The notes: generated by a model not told the origin, from the sequence alone. A stretch of 64,000 bases of DNA from Streptomyces chrestomyceticus JCM 4735 (GCF_003865135.1 NZ_BHZC01000001.1:4402001-4466000); one strand, 5' to 3'; positions 23,714 to 33,136 are shown, counted from the stretch's first letter. Numbers and translations: made by a program.

Positions 23714-24398
23714 CAAGCTCACCACGGTCATCAGGGAGTCCAGCGGGATTCTCTTCGACTTCGACGGGCCGATCTGCGACGTGTTCGCGGGTCTGCCCGC
23801 TCCCGGCGTCGCCCAGGACCTCACGGAAGTCGTGGCTGGACACGATGTGCCCCTTGGCGGCAAGGCGCGCGGCCTTGAAGACCCGATGGAGATTCTGCGC
23901 CTCGCAGTACAAGGCGGCGAACCGGTCATCCGAGCAGTCGAGGAAGCACTGACTAAAGCCGAAGTGTCGGCCGTGAAGGTAGCGGGCCCGCCGATTCCCG
24001 GCGCGGTCGCCTCCCTCGAAGCGGCGCACTCATCCGGGCGAAAGACTGCCGTGGTCAGCAACAATTCCGCAGTCTGTGTACGAGCGTTTCTGAAGCAACA
24101 CAATCTTCATCACCTAGTGCACGAGGTGATCGGACGCGCCGCCTATCGACCGGACCTGATGAAGCCCGACCCTCACTCGCTATTGATCGCCGCCGAACGG
24201 CTGGACGTTCCTCCGAAACGCTGCACGCTCATTGGGGACTCGGTGACAGACATCGAAGCTGCCCGTACTGCCGGAGCGATGTCGATCGGCTTCGCCAACA
24301 AGCCTCACAAGACCCTCGCCCTGACTGAAGCCAGGGCCGATGCAGTGATCACCGACATGGCCGAAGTGGCTGGCGCTCTCGCATCGAGCCCCTGGTAG
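23703..24398 (+). CDS. HAD superfamily hydrolase
   Basis: A 231-residue phosphatase-like protein. Motif I is LFDFDGPICD (nucleophile Asp at about 19 and Asp 21), motif II is TAVVSNN, motif III includes MKPDPHSLL and motif IV is LIGDSVTDIEAA, so all four HAD motifs are intact. It overlaps the GntR gene and is the last gene before attR. Because it is co-transcribed with the regulator, its product or substrate could be the GntR ligand. pSAM2 has a Nudix hydrolase (Pif) in a comparable place, which acts in transfer immunity; equivalence here is speculation. Confidence 0.88.
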   Translation: MESDKLTTVIRESSGILFDFDGPICDVFAGLPAPGVAQDLTEVVAGHDVPLGGKARGLEDPMEILRLAVQGGEPVIRAVEEALTKAEVSAVKVAGPPIPGAVASLEAAHSSGRKTAVVSNNSAVCVRAFLKQHNLHHLVHEVIGRAAYRPDLMKPDPHSLLIAAERLDVPPKRCTLIGDSVTDIEAARTAGAMSIGFANKPHKTLALTEARADAVITDMAEVAGALASSPW

Positions 24399-24432
24399 CG
24401 ACCTTCCGGGCGGCCAAGAGACAGGGGGCCGA

Positions 24433-24454
24433 TGGGGGGCCAAACAGGGGGCCA
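24433..24454. repeat. Right arm-type repeat
   Basis: Identical to 10611-10632. A further partial unit (CAGGGGGCC) lies just to its left at 24422-24430, giving three unit copies at this end against two at the left. Confidence 0.6.
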
Positions 24455-24558
24455 AACGCCTCGGCATCAGCCGGACACTGCCGGACGACAACGGACAGTC
24501 GCGCCGCACAACTTCCCGTTCGTCAGCCACCTCACCAGGTCAAGGATCACGAGAATGG

Positions 24559-24620
24559 CGTTCGGGACGAAGAGGTCGTGGGTTCAAATCCCGCCACCCC
24601 GACTGAGAAGTAGCAGGTCA
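24559..24620 (+). repeat. attR, right 62-bp att copy (3' half of tRNA-Pro)
   Basis: Exact copy of 10509-10570 without the 5' half of the tRNA. It marks the chromosomal boundary of the element. Confidence 0.95.
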
Positions 24621-24652
24621 AGGGCCACCGACTCGTGAGAGTCGGTGGCCCT
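24621..24652 (+). terminator. Original chromosomal terminator of tRNA-Pro, displaced
   Basis: AGGGCCACCGACTC (24621-24634) pairs perfectly with GAGTCGGTGGCCCT (24639-24652) around loop GTGA, followed by GACTCGTT. It stands in the same place relative to att as the element hairpin at 10567-10606. The flanking words match but the stem differs with base pairing maintained. Confidence 0.8.
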
Positions 24653-24838
24653 GACTCGTTCCTGGCGGCGTTGGGGAGGTCCGGGCCAGTGCACCCGGAT
24701 CAGCCGCTGGTGATGTACGACACAGCGCCGGCCCGCACTTGCCGCGGCGGACGACTCCGCATCCGGTCATCGAACCTCACGTATCCCGCGTACCGGTCTC
24801 CTAAGCTGGCTCACCGCAGCGACCGGGGAGGGCAGCGG

Positions 24839-27800
24839 GTGGTGCAGGACGGGGTCAGGAATGCGATCAGTGGGGGGAATTTCGAGGCGCCGGTCATCCA
24901 GGCCGCCTCGGTGACCGTCCAGGCTGCCATTGAGCCCACGCCGCCGAAGGAGCCGTGGGTCAGGGCCGTACTGGAGTCGGGTGTCTGGGCGCATGCGGCC
25001 CAGCGTGACGCCGAGCCCTGCCGGCAGCATGCGGCCCGGCTGGCGGGGCGGCTGGCTGCTGTCCGGGATGCCGCCGAGCAGCGGATCGCGGGGGACCCGT
25101 GGGCCGACCCCGGGTTCGCTACGCGGTTCGCTGACCGCGTCGAGTGGCTGCTCGGGGAGCCCGACGGCGCGCTCGATCTCTACCCGGCCGAAGCCGGGAT
25201 GCTCGTTCTGCTGCCCTACCTCTACCAGGCCCATCAGCTTCTTCTGGTGGCTTCCCGTGTGGAGGTCGTCCCGGCCGACCTGCGGTCCCGGCCGCAAGCG
25301 ACCGGGTGGCGGGCCGGTTATCAGTCCTTCCTGGCCGGTCACGGCCTCTTGGTGAACCGGGCGGAGCTGCGGCCGGAGTCCTCTTCGGTGATCGGGTGGT
25401 GGCTGTACCGCCGTTGGCTCGCGCAGGAGGACAAGGGGGCGGGTCGGCTCGTCGACCTGGCTGCTGAGCTGGTGGACGAGCATGGTCCGCTGACGGAGGC
25501 GCTGAGTCCGCGACGGCTGGCGAGGATTCTGGCGGGGCTGCGGCTCGGGGCCGAGGTCTGTAATGCCGAGCATCTAGGTCAGTTGGAGGCGGACGACGTC
25601 TTACCCGGGCCCGGCCACCAACGCATCAGGGAGCGACGGGCGAGTCTGCTGCTGGCCGTCGCGTACGGCTCCGCGATCGAACTCGCGGTGCTGCCGGACA
25701 CGGTGGTCGAGCACACCGGCATCCCGAACCCCGTCGACCTGGACGGCGTACGGCGGACCTTGGCCGGGTCGGCATGGAGCGGACCGCCGGCGCTGCCGGT
25801 CCTGAAGGCGGTCTGCGAGCACGAGGCCGTGGTGGAAGCGCTGCGCGAGCATACCGAGCGGCTGGACGGGCTGCTGCTGGCGGTCGGCCGCACCGTACCC
25901 GACCGGATCACCCAGCCGATGCCGGCGTTACCCGCGCGGGTCTCCGCGGACGGTGTGGTCCCGGCGGAAGGAACGTTCAGCAGCAGTGCGCGCTTTCGGC
26001 TGGACGACCGACGGGTGCGCGGTCTGCTGACCGGCACCCAGCTCTACAAGGACCACGGTCTTGCCGTGCGGGAGCTGTACCAGAACGCTCTCGACGCGTG
26101 TCGCTACCGGCGTGCCAGGACGCAGTACCTGGAGCGGTCCGGCCGTCCCTTCCATCCGTACGAGGGTCGGATCGATTTCCGGCAGGGGGTCGACGAAGAC
26201 GGCCGTCCGTATTTGGAGTGCTCGGACGACGGGATCGGTATGGGCGAGGCGGAGTTGCGCGGGGTGTTCTCGCACGCCGGTGCCCGCTTCGCCGAGCAGC
26301 CCGACTTCCTGCTGGAGCAGGCGGAGTGGGAGCGGGTGGAGCCACCGGTACGGCTCTACCCCAACAGCCGGTTCGGCATCGGTGTCCTGTCGTACTTCAT
26401 GCTCGCGGACGAGATCCGGGTGACGTCCTGCCGGATGGGGCTGGACGGTGTGGGCGGGCCGGTGGTGGAGGCGCACATTCTTGGGCCGAATCACCTGTTC
26501 CGGATCGTGGAGAAGGCAGGGCAGGCGGACCGGAAGCCCGGCACCCGGGTACGGCTCTACCTGCGGAACGAGCATCGTTCCTGGTCGGGGCTGCACGCGT
26601 TGGGCGAAGTGCTGCACATCGCCGAGTTCCGCACGACTGTGGAGCACGGTACCCGGCGAAGAGTGTGGGACGCCGGGGTGTTCCAACCGGAATACCCCAG
26701 GGTGTACCACCAGTCGGTCGAATGGCAGGACAGCCCGCCGGGCACACAAGTGATCTGGTGCAAGGAGGGAGGCATGCTGCTGGTGGACGGGCTCCGGATT
26801 GAACCGGGGCGGAAGGTCGGCGTGCTGTCGGGGCCTCGTGGTGTCGTGGTGAATTTGAGCGGAGAGCACGCTCCCCGGAACCTCAGTACCGACCGTCTCA
26901 CGGTGTTGGACGATGTGTCGGCTCAGGTCGAACAGTTGCTGACGGCAGCGGCGCCTGCCCTGGTGACGGACGCGACGGGTTTCCTCACGCTGGGATGGAT
27001 GCATGGAGTCGCCCAAAGTAGCCCGCGCACTGCGGACCTGGTGGCGGCGGCCGCTTTCGATGCGAGGGTCGGGTTCCGTGTACGCGCGGATACGCCAGTC
27101 CTCGCAGCGGCCGGATGCTTCCCTATCGACCTAGAGCTCATTGCCCCCTGTTGGCGCCGGACCACCGCACGGCCCATATAGCGGGCGGCTTCCATTACTC
27201 CATACCGGACCACCTCTTGCTCTGGCGTACGCTCGCCCACGAAGGCAGCCATCTCGCACTTGAGCTGACGCAGCTCGTGCCGGAGCTGGGCGAGCCACGC
27301 CAAGTGGTCCTGGCCAGGCCCTCGGATGTGGAGTTGCTCGGCGGGAAGCCCTTCGGGTTGGGATACCCCGCCCCGTCGGACGTCTTCGGCATCAGCCGAC
27401 GACTCGGCTGCGAACCATCTGGCCCAGCAGCCCGGCGGCGTCTCTTCGGTGCCCCTGAGCTGGTTATTCCCGACTCGTCCAGCTTGCAGGAGTCGGGCCT
27501 CTCAGACATGGATTGGCTAGACACGCCGCATCGTCACGGCCGCTCGTACGCGGTGATCGGTGATCTGCTGGGGGTCGGCCAGAAGCTCGGGATTAGCGCG
27601 GCGGAAGCTGCGGTCAGGCTCCGCCACTACGGCATCAGTGTCGTGCCGGAGGAACTGCCGGAGGGCGCACCCGATGAGGTGGACCTCCAGCTTCTGCATG
27701 GGGACGGCGACACCGTCCAGGGGAGAATCATCTGGCACGACAGCCCCGTACCACCGGGCCACGTGGCACAGGCCGCCCTGCGGACAGGGCTGGACCCGAG

Positions 27801-28703
27801 GGAGGTGCAGTATCGGATTGAACAGTACGGCTTGAAAGTGCAGCCGTTCGACTTCCCGGACTGGCCGGACCAGACGTACGTCAACTGGCTCAGTGAAGGC
27901 CACGACGGGCAATGGCCGTGGCTGGACGCCGACCGGCCTCTCACTCCCTGGCAGATCCTCGCCGCACAGATACGGATGGGCTGGTCGGCGGACGACGCAC
28001 GGGCAGCGTACGGATGCCTGGGCTTCGAGCTGCCACCGCGGCCGACCTGCCGGTCTTCACCCGACGACCTGCAGCTTCTCGCAGGCCGCGGGGAAGCCTT
28101 CTGGGCGCCCTTTCGGACCGATCGCGCACCGGAGTTCCACCAACTTATCGACGTCAGCGCGCACTTGGGCCTGAGTATTCGCACGCTGCTCAACCGGCTG
28201 GCTGCTTACTGGGTTAAGACGGAAATGGTTCTGCCGCAGCGGGCGACCGAACTGGACCGTGAGCTGTTCAGCCGGGATGACCTGTCGCGCCTCAGTTCGC
28301 TCGAACCGCTGCACGAAGGGACCCCCCTTGGTGGTACCGGCTCACCCCCGATGACGAGATCCCCTTCTTCCGCCTCGTCATTGCCGCCCGAGACCTGGGT
28401 CGGCGCCCCAAGGAATTGGCCACCAGACTCCGCTCCTACGGACTCCGGGTCTCCCACGACGACGTACCGCCGGGCCTCACCCACCGCGCCGCACTCCGTC
28501 TCCTGACGGCCGACGATCGGCGGAAGCCACTGCCGAAGGACCCTCCGATGTCGCTCGCCCAGCTCATCTGGACCGCCCGGTACGCAGACATGCCAGTGGC
28601 GGTCACCGCCCAATACCTGCGGGGTATGGGCATGCACGTAGCGGACCTGGCCGAAACCGTAAGGGCAGCCCTGGCACGAGTGCCGACCGAACAACCGGAG
28701 TGA
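24839..28703 (+). CDS. HSP90-like GHKL ATPase with tandem HTH-like repeats (two frame breaks)
   Basis: Start GTG 24839, six bases after GGGGAGGG. The early NAISGGNFEAPVIQAASVTV resembles the N-terminal tag of actinobacterial conflict proteins. After ~330 uncharacterised helical residues comes a GHKL ATPase: ELYQNALDA (Glu412, Asn416, Asp419), DGIGM (464-468) and RFGIGVLSYF, as in HSP90. The second half has about seven ~65-residue repeats of pattern hxxAxxLGhs...RLxxYGhxV. The frame breaks at C-runs 27144-27148 and 28322-28327; adding one C to each restores ~1288 residues (LIAPLLAPDHRTAH and EGTPPWWYRLTPDDE). UUA codons at 25601 and 25928 imply bldA dependence. Exact role unknown; defence or NTP-dependent signalling is my inference. 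Confidence 0.78.
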
Positions 28704-28719
28704 CCACCCGTACACGCAC

Positions 28720-29684
28720 TCACTCCGCACGCCTGGCCAGCAGCGCCCCCAGTTCCGTCCGCCGATGCAACACCGCCCTCCCAGCCCGCGCCGTGGTCAA
28801 CAACCCCGCCCCCGCAGTGCAGCCGTATGCGCAGAGGCAGTGGCGTTACTGACCCGGAGGCGGCGCGCCAGGTCGGAGGTGCTGTGGGGTTCAGCCAAGA
28901 GGCCGAGGATGGCCGCGCGGGTCCGGCCGAGGACGGCGGCCAGGGCGTCGGCGGGGGCTGTCGCACCGGAGGGTGTGAGCGGGAGGCCGGGGCCTGCCGG
29001 GTAGGTGACGGTCACCGGCTGGTCGGGATGGTCGCCGACCAGGGGATGGCCGGTCCAGTGGAAGGTGGGCAGGAGGAGGACGCCTCGGCCGTTGAGGGTG
29101 ATGTCCCGGGAGGCAGGTGCGGGCAGCTCCCAGAGGGTGCCGTCCAGGTGGGACGCGCCGACGAGCCGGGTCAGGGCGGTGGCTGTGCCGTGTTCTGCGA
29201 CGGTCAGGGCGTGGCGGGTGAATTCGTCGCGGTGGAGGTCCTGTACCAGGGGCCATACGGGGCGCAGAGTCGTTTCGAAGGCCGCCTGCTGGGCCCGGCG
29301 CAGGAGGGACCAGGCATCGCTGTCGCCGCGGTAGAGGGCGCGGACCCATGGGGGCGGCGGGCTGCCGCTGCTCCCGTACACCCGTCGCATCTCGGAGCGG
29401 ACCAGGTCCTGCGGGGTGGTCCGTACGGAGTCGAGGCCCTCCACCAGGGAGTCGCTGAATACGTCGAGGAAGGTGGGTGCTTGGCCTGCGGGGACCAGGT
29501 CGCGCAGGGGCAGGGCGGTGCGCGGCAGGGAACGGAGCAGGCGTCGTCTCCAGTGGCCGAAAAGCAGCGGGTCGTCGCCGCACGCCACCTTCAGGAAAGC
29601 CGTGTTCATCTCCTGCAAGGGCGCCGGCCGGGGCGCGAACCGGACCCGCGCGAAGTCGGCAGCGGTGAAATGGATACGGATCAC
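28720..29684 (-). CDS. ArsR-like winged-helix regulator (frame broken near its end)
   Basis: Starts at GTG 29684 (VIRIHFTAADFARVRFAPRP) after GGGGGACTCA. About 230 residues of an uncharacterised N-terminal domain are followed by a C-terminal winged helix (AAILGLLAEPHSTSDLARRLRVSNATASAHTAAL). The given frame then stops at LRGRGC. Adding one C to the five-C run at 28809-28813 restores LRGAGLLTTARAGRAVLHRR and the stop at 28720-28722, about 321 residues. This two-part layout is common in Streptomyces and often divergent from a hydrolase or transporter, as here. The effector is unknown. Confidence 0.82.
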
Positions 29685-29813
29685 TGAGTCCCCCGGTGGT
29701 CTCGTACTCCCCCTGGTGCTGTTGCGCCATCGTTTCGGGCAGGGCCTCAACCATCGGCCGCGTCCCCCGCCCCCGGCCAGTATTCACGCGATCGGTTGAT
29801 GGGAGGAGAGGCG

Positions 29814-30974
29814 ATGGTGGACATGGTCACGTGCACGGGCGTCAGGCGAGGGGGCCTTCGGCTGCGGCTGCCGGTGCCCGGCGGGGAGTACCCGGTCGGG
29901 GCTGCCTCGCTGTATCTCGTTGATGGGGCGAGGAGGGATCCGTGGGCGCCGGCGATCGCCGTGCGCGAGGTGATGGTCACGGTGTTCTATCCGGCTCGTA
30001 CGGTTCAAGGGGCGGCGGAAACGCGGCACATGACGCCGGATGTCGCGGACGTGTTCTCGGTGGTTGCGCCGCAGGTGCACCCGGAGCTGCCGTCTACGGG
30101 TGTGGACTGGGCGGCCACCACGACCGGCGCGTACGTGGACGCTCCCGCGCAGTGCGAGCGACGGTGGCCCGTGTTGCTCTACAGCCCTGGTGGGGGCGAC
30201 CCGCGCGCTCTCGGAGCCTCGGTGGCCGTGGACTTGGCGAGTCACGGGTCCGTGGTGGTGACCGTCGATCATCCGGGGGACGCCCTCGCCGTCGAGTTCC
30301 CGGTGGCGCGGGAAGGGCGGGGGCGGGTGCGTACGACCGTGTTCCGGGGTGATCCCCGGGCGGATGCGGAGCAGTTCCGGACGATGATCACTGCGCGCGT
30401 CGCCGACCTGCGGTCCGTCCTGTGCCGGTTGACGGAGCTGGTGGCCGGGCGGGATGCGGACGCGGCGGGGCGGCCGGTGCCCGAAGGGCTGGGGCGGGCG
30501 CTGGACCTGCGGCGGGTGGGTGTGTACGGGCACTCCGCGGGCGGCACGGCGGCCGCCCAGGCGCTGTACGAGGACTTCCGTATCGGCGCCGCGGTCGGCT
30601 GGGAGGGCTTCCTCGACCAAGCGCCGGACGCCTCCGGGCGCCCCGGGGAACTGCTTCCGGTGGCCCGGGACGGGGTGGACCGGCCGCTGCTCCTGGTGGG
30701 GACGGACGGCTTCGCCGGCCGGGCGGAGATGGAACGTTCCTGGAAGGCCGCGCTCTCCCACCCGGGAGGGCACACGCGACGGGACCGGCTCGACGGTACG
30801 TCGCACTGGGTGTTCACGGACTATGCGGCCGTCGCACCGCAGTTGCAGGCGGCGGGGCTGATGACGGCCGAGGGCCGGGCCAGGCTGGTGGGTGCGGCCG
30901 ATCCGGCGTGGTCGGTGCCCGCCGTACGCCGTCAGGTGCGGTCGTTCTTCGCCCGCGACCTGCCGAAGTGCTGA
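29814..30974 (+). CDS. Alpha/beta hydrolase (PAF-acetylhydrolase-like)
   Basis: A 386-residue serine hydrolase. VMVTVFYPART near residue 60 and VLLYSPGGG near 125 form the first strands and oxyanion region. The nucleophile elbow is GVYGHSAGG near 238, and LLLVGTDG with a late DGTSHWVFTD give the acid and histidine. The layout resembles platelet-activating-factor acetylhydrolase II and Streptomyces lipases. The start at 29814 is set by the ideal GGGAGGAGAGGCG site; two earlier start codons (29796, 29799) lie before it. No signal peptide is evident. Divergent from the ArsR-like gene, which may control it. Confidence 0.87.
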   Translation: MVDMVTCTGVRRGGLRLRLPVPGGEYPVGAASLYLVDGARRDPWAPAIAVREVMVTVFYPARTVQGAAETRHMTPDVADVFSVVAPQVHPELPSTGVDWAATTTGAYVDAPAQCERRWPVLLYSPGGGDPRALGASVAVDLASHGSVVVTVDHPGDALAVEFPVAREGRGRVRTTVFRGDPRADAEQFRTMITARVADLRSVLCRLTELVAGRDADAAGRPVPEGLGRALDLRRVGVYGHSAGGTAAAQALYEDFRIGAAVGWEGFLDQAPDASGRPGELLPVARDGVDRPLLLVGTDGFAGRAEMERSWKAALSHPGGHTRRDRLDGTSHWVFTDYAAVAPQLQAAGLMTAEGRARLVGAADPAWSVPAVRRQVRSFFARDLPKC

Positions 30975-31075
30975 CGGACGTACGGACGTCCGGCCAGGAG
31001 TCAGGGGCCGGTGGGGCGGGGCCGTGGGACGCTAGGGTCGTCACGCAGGCCAGAGCGACGAGGGGGCGGCCGCCG

Positions 31076-31327
31076 ATGATGCCGGACGAGGCGGTGCTCG
31101 GCTGTGCCGGAGAGCTGGTGCTGGGGACCCGTGGTGCTGCCGGGCCCGGTGAGGTCCTGGTGCGGGTCAGGGGCGGGACGGAAACGTTCCTCGCCTGGTC
31201 CGAGGACCCCCTGCCGCGCGGGGCGGCCGTGCTCGTGGTCGCGTCCCGGGGTGGTCGCCAGGTCGACGTGATCAGATGGGCCGATCCATTGGACGCGTTG
31301 GCCGGTGACGCCGGCGACGCCGGTTGA
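31076..31327 (+). CDS. Small NfeD-like OB-fold protein
   Basis: An 83-residue protein starting MMPDEAVLGCAGELVLGTRG. The pattern GxxGxxxxxxxPxGEVLVRVxGGxxxFxAWSEDPLPRGAxVxVV matches the short OB-fold domain of NfeD proteins, which pair with flotillins. The stop codon is 15 bases before the flotillin ATG. It has no membrane segment, unlike full NfeD. Assignment rests on the pattern plus the neighbour. Confidence 0.65.
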   Translation: MMPDEAVLGCAGELVLGTRGAAGPGEVLVRVRGGTETFLAWSEDPLPRGAAVLVVASRGGRQVDVIRWADPLDALAGDAGDAG

Positions 31328-31341
31328 GGAGACGACGAGAG

Positions 31342-32484
31342 ATGTTCGGTTACCGCGTTCCCGCCCCCGACGAGGCGATGCTGATCTCGGGTGGCCGGCG
31401 TGGCCTCGGAGGCGCGCCGTTCCGTGTGGTGACCGGCCACGGCAAGTTCGTCCTGCCCGTCTTCCGCAAGACCCGCTTCCTGACCCTGGCCATGTGCGAG
31501 TCGGAGGTCGTCGAGACCTGTGTGACCCGGCAGGGCATCGCGCTGACGGTACGGGCCGTGATCGCCTTCAAGGTCGGCAACGACACCGAGAGCATCGTCA
31601 ACGCGGGCCAGCGGTTCCTCTCCGACCAGGACCAGATGTCGGTGCTGACCGGCCGGATCTTCGCCGGTCACCTGCGTTCCATCATCGGCTCGATGACGGT
31701 GGAGGAGATCGTCACCGAGCGGCAGAAGCTGGCCACCGAGGTGCTGGACACCTCGAAGTCGGAGATGGCCAAGATCGGGCTGCACGTGGACTCGTTGCAG
31801 ATCCAGTCGATCGACGACGGTGACACCGGCTACATCGACGCCATGTCCGCCCCGCACAAGGCGGCGATCCAGCGACAGGCGCAGATCGCCCAGGCACAGG
31901 CGACGCAGGCCGCGGCGGAGGCGGAGCAGGAGGCGGCGCGCAAGCAGGCGGAGTACGCGCGGCAGACCGCCGTCGTCAAGGCCGAGTACTCGGCCGAGGT
32001 GGACCGCGCCCAGGCCCAGGCCGCGCAGGCCGGGCCGCTGGCGGAGGCCCATGCGCAGCAGGAGGTGCTGGACGCGCAGACCGAACTGGCGGAGCGGGCC
32101 GCCCAACTGCGCCAGCAGCAGTTGGTGGCCGAGGTGGTCAAGCCTGCCGAGGCGGATGCCGAGCGCATCCGGGTGCTGGCCATGGCCGAGGCCGAGCGGA
32201 TGAAGATCCAGGCGGAGGCCGCCGCGTCGTACGACCGGGTAGCACTGGACCGGATGCTGATCGACCAGCTCCCGCAGATCGTCAAGGAGGCCGCCGCCGG
32301 TCTCTCCGGCGCCAACGTCAACGTGCTCAACGGTGCTGACGGGCTGGGAGAGATCGCGGCCGGGCTGGTGGGGCAGGGCCTGACGATCCTGGATTCCGTA
32401 CGCCGCAACCTGGGCGCGCCGCAGGAGAGCACGGCTGACGGGCGGGTGCCGGAGCAGGGTGGCGGGCGGGTGGAGATCGAGTAG
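31342..32484 (+). CDS. Flotillin/SPFH-domain protein
   Basis: A 380-residue protein. The SPFH domain fills residues 1-170 (MFGYRVPAPDEAMLISGG...VVTGHGKFVLPVF...QSIDDGDTGYIDAMSAPHKAAIQRQAQIAQAQ). It is followed by a long Ala/Glu/Gln coiled coil (about 175-300) with EA repeats typical of flotillin, then a C-terminal domain (MLIDQLPQIVKEAAAGLSGANVNVLNG). There is no N-terminal transmembrane helix; it probably associates with the membrane peripherally and organises microdomains. I chose ATG 31342 over an upstream TTG (31324) because the SPFH homology starts there. Confidence 0.88.
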   Translation: MFGYRVPAPDEAMLISGGRRGLGGAPFRVVTGHGKFVLPVFRKTRFLTLAMCESEVVETCVTRQGIALTVRAVIAFKVGNDTESIVNAGQRFLSDQDQMSVLTGRIFAGHLRSIIGSMTVEEIVTERQKLATEVLDTSKSEMAKIGLHVDSLQIQSIDDGDTGYIDAMSAPHKAAIQRQAQIAQAQATQAAAEAEQEAARKQAEYARQTAVVKAEYSAEVDRAQAQAAQAGPLAEAHAQQEVLDAQTELAERAAQLRQQQLVAEVVKPAEADAERIRVLAMAEAERMKIQAEAAASYDRVALDRMLIDQLPQIVKEAAAGLSGANVNVLNGADGLGEIAAGLVGQGLTILDSVRRNLGAPQESTADGRVPEQGGGRVEIE

Positions 32485-32517
32485 GCGGTACGAGGGGCAG
32501 TATCGGCGGTACGGGTG

Positions 32518-33069
32518 TCAGTGGCGGCGGGTCGCCTGGGCGCGGGTGCCGGCGAGGGCCAGGGACGCGGCGGAGATGCCTACGGCGGTCATGGTCGCGG
32601 TGACGGCGCTCTGGTGGGTCAGGCTGTCCGCCGTCAGCAGGACGGTGGCGGCGATCACCGAGGCGACGATGTTGCCGGGCAAAAGGTAGAGCAGGAACGT
32701 GAGTTGGGCACGGGCCGGGTTGCGGGGCGGCGCCGGGGCACCCTTGCCGCCCTGGTGCAGGGTGGACCAGCGCTGTGACTCCTCGTGCTGTTCGCGGGCG
32801 CGCTGCACGCGGGACACGGCCAGCAGTGCCGCGGCCGTGAGCAGCCCGGCGGCCGCTACGGCGCCGAGCGCGGGCCAGGGGGCCGGGGTCAGCAGGAGTA
32901 CGGCGACCAGCGCGGGCGTGCACCAGAAGGTGACGCAGGACGCGGCGGCGATGCGGTGCGAGTACGGCCGGTCGGCGCCGGCGCGCAGGGCCGCGGCCGC
33001 GGGGAGGTACCAGACGCAGCCGGCGGCGAAGAGCGCGGTGGCGCCGAGGGCGAGGGTGGGGTGGGACAT
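32518..33069 (-). CDS. Integral membrane protein of unknown function
   Basis: A 183-residue protein starting MSHPTLALGATALFAAGCVWYLPAAAALRAGADRPYSHR with ribosome site GGGAGGAACCCACG. Four hydrophobic segments at about 5-25, 45-62, 68-88 and 120-165, with a charged cytoplasmic loop (QRAREQHEESQRWSTLHQG) between the third and fourth. Not a family I can name. It lies downstream of the cytochrome oxidase gene but a terminator separates them. Confidence 0.75.
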   Translation of the reverse strand: MSHPTLALGATALFAAGCVWYLPAAAALRAGADRPYSHRIAAASCVTFWCTPALVAVLLLTPAPWPALGAVAAAGLLTAAALLAVSRVQRAREQHEESQRWSTLHQGGKGAPAPPRNPARAQLTFLLYLLPGNIVASVIAATVLLTADSLTHQSAVTATMTAVGISAASLALAGTRAQATRRH

Positions 33070-33136
33070 CGTGGGTTCCTCCCTCGGGGAGGGGTGGTGG
33101 GGAGGGGGACGACGGGTGTGGCCCTGTCGGGCCGGA

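Larger units (their letters stand above)
10509..24620. mobile_element. Actinomycete integrative and conjugative element (AICE) in tRNA-Pro
   Basis: The element is flanked by an identical 62-base repeat that starts inside the tRNA-Pro anticodon arm. It contains the standard AICE modules: tyrosine integrase and excisionase at the left end, primase-polymerase with helicase-like ATPase for autonomous replication, one FtsK/TraB double-stranded DNA translocase with Spd-like membrane proteins for mycelial transfer, and a GntR regulator at the right end divergent from the main operon. Nearly all genes from 10644 to 22546 are read on the minus strand. About 14.05 kb is unique. All core genes look intact, so the element may be mobile. 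Confidence 0.95.

Noticed and set aside
10509..24620. Interpreting the element as a prophage
   Set aside because: No capsid, tail, terminase or lysis genes; the FtsK/TraB motor, Prim-Pol and GntR set is that of an AICE.
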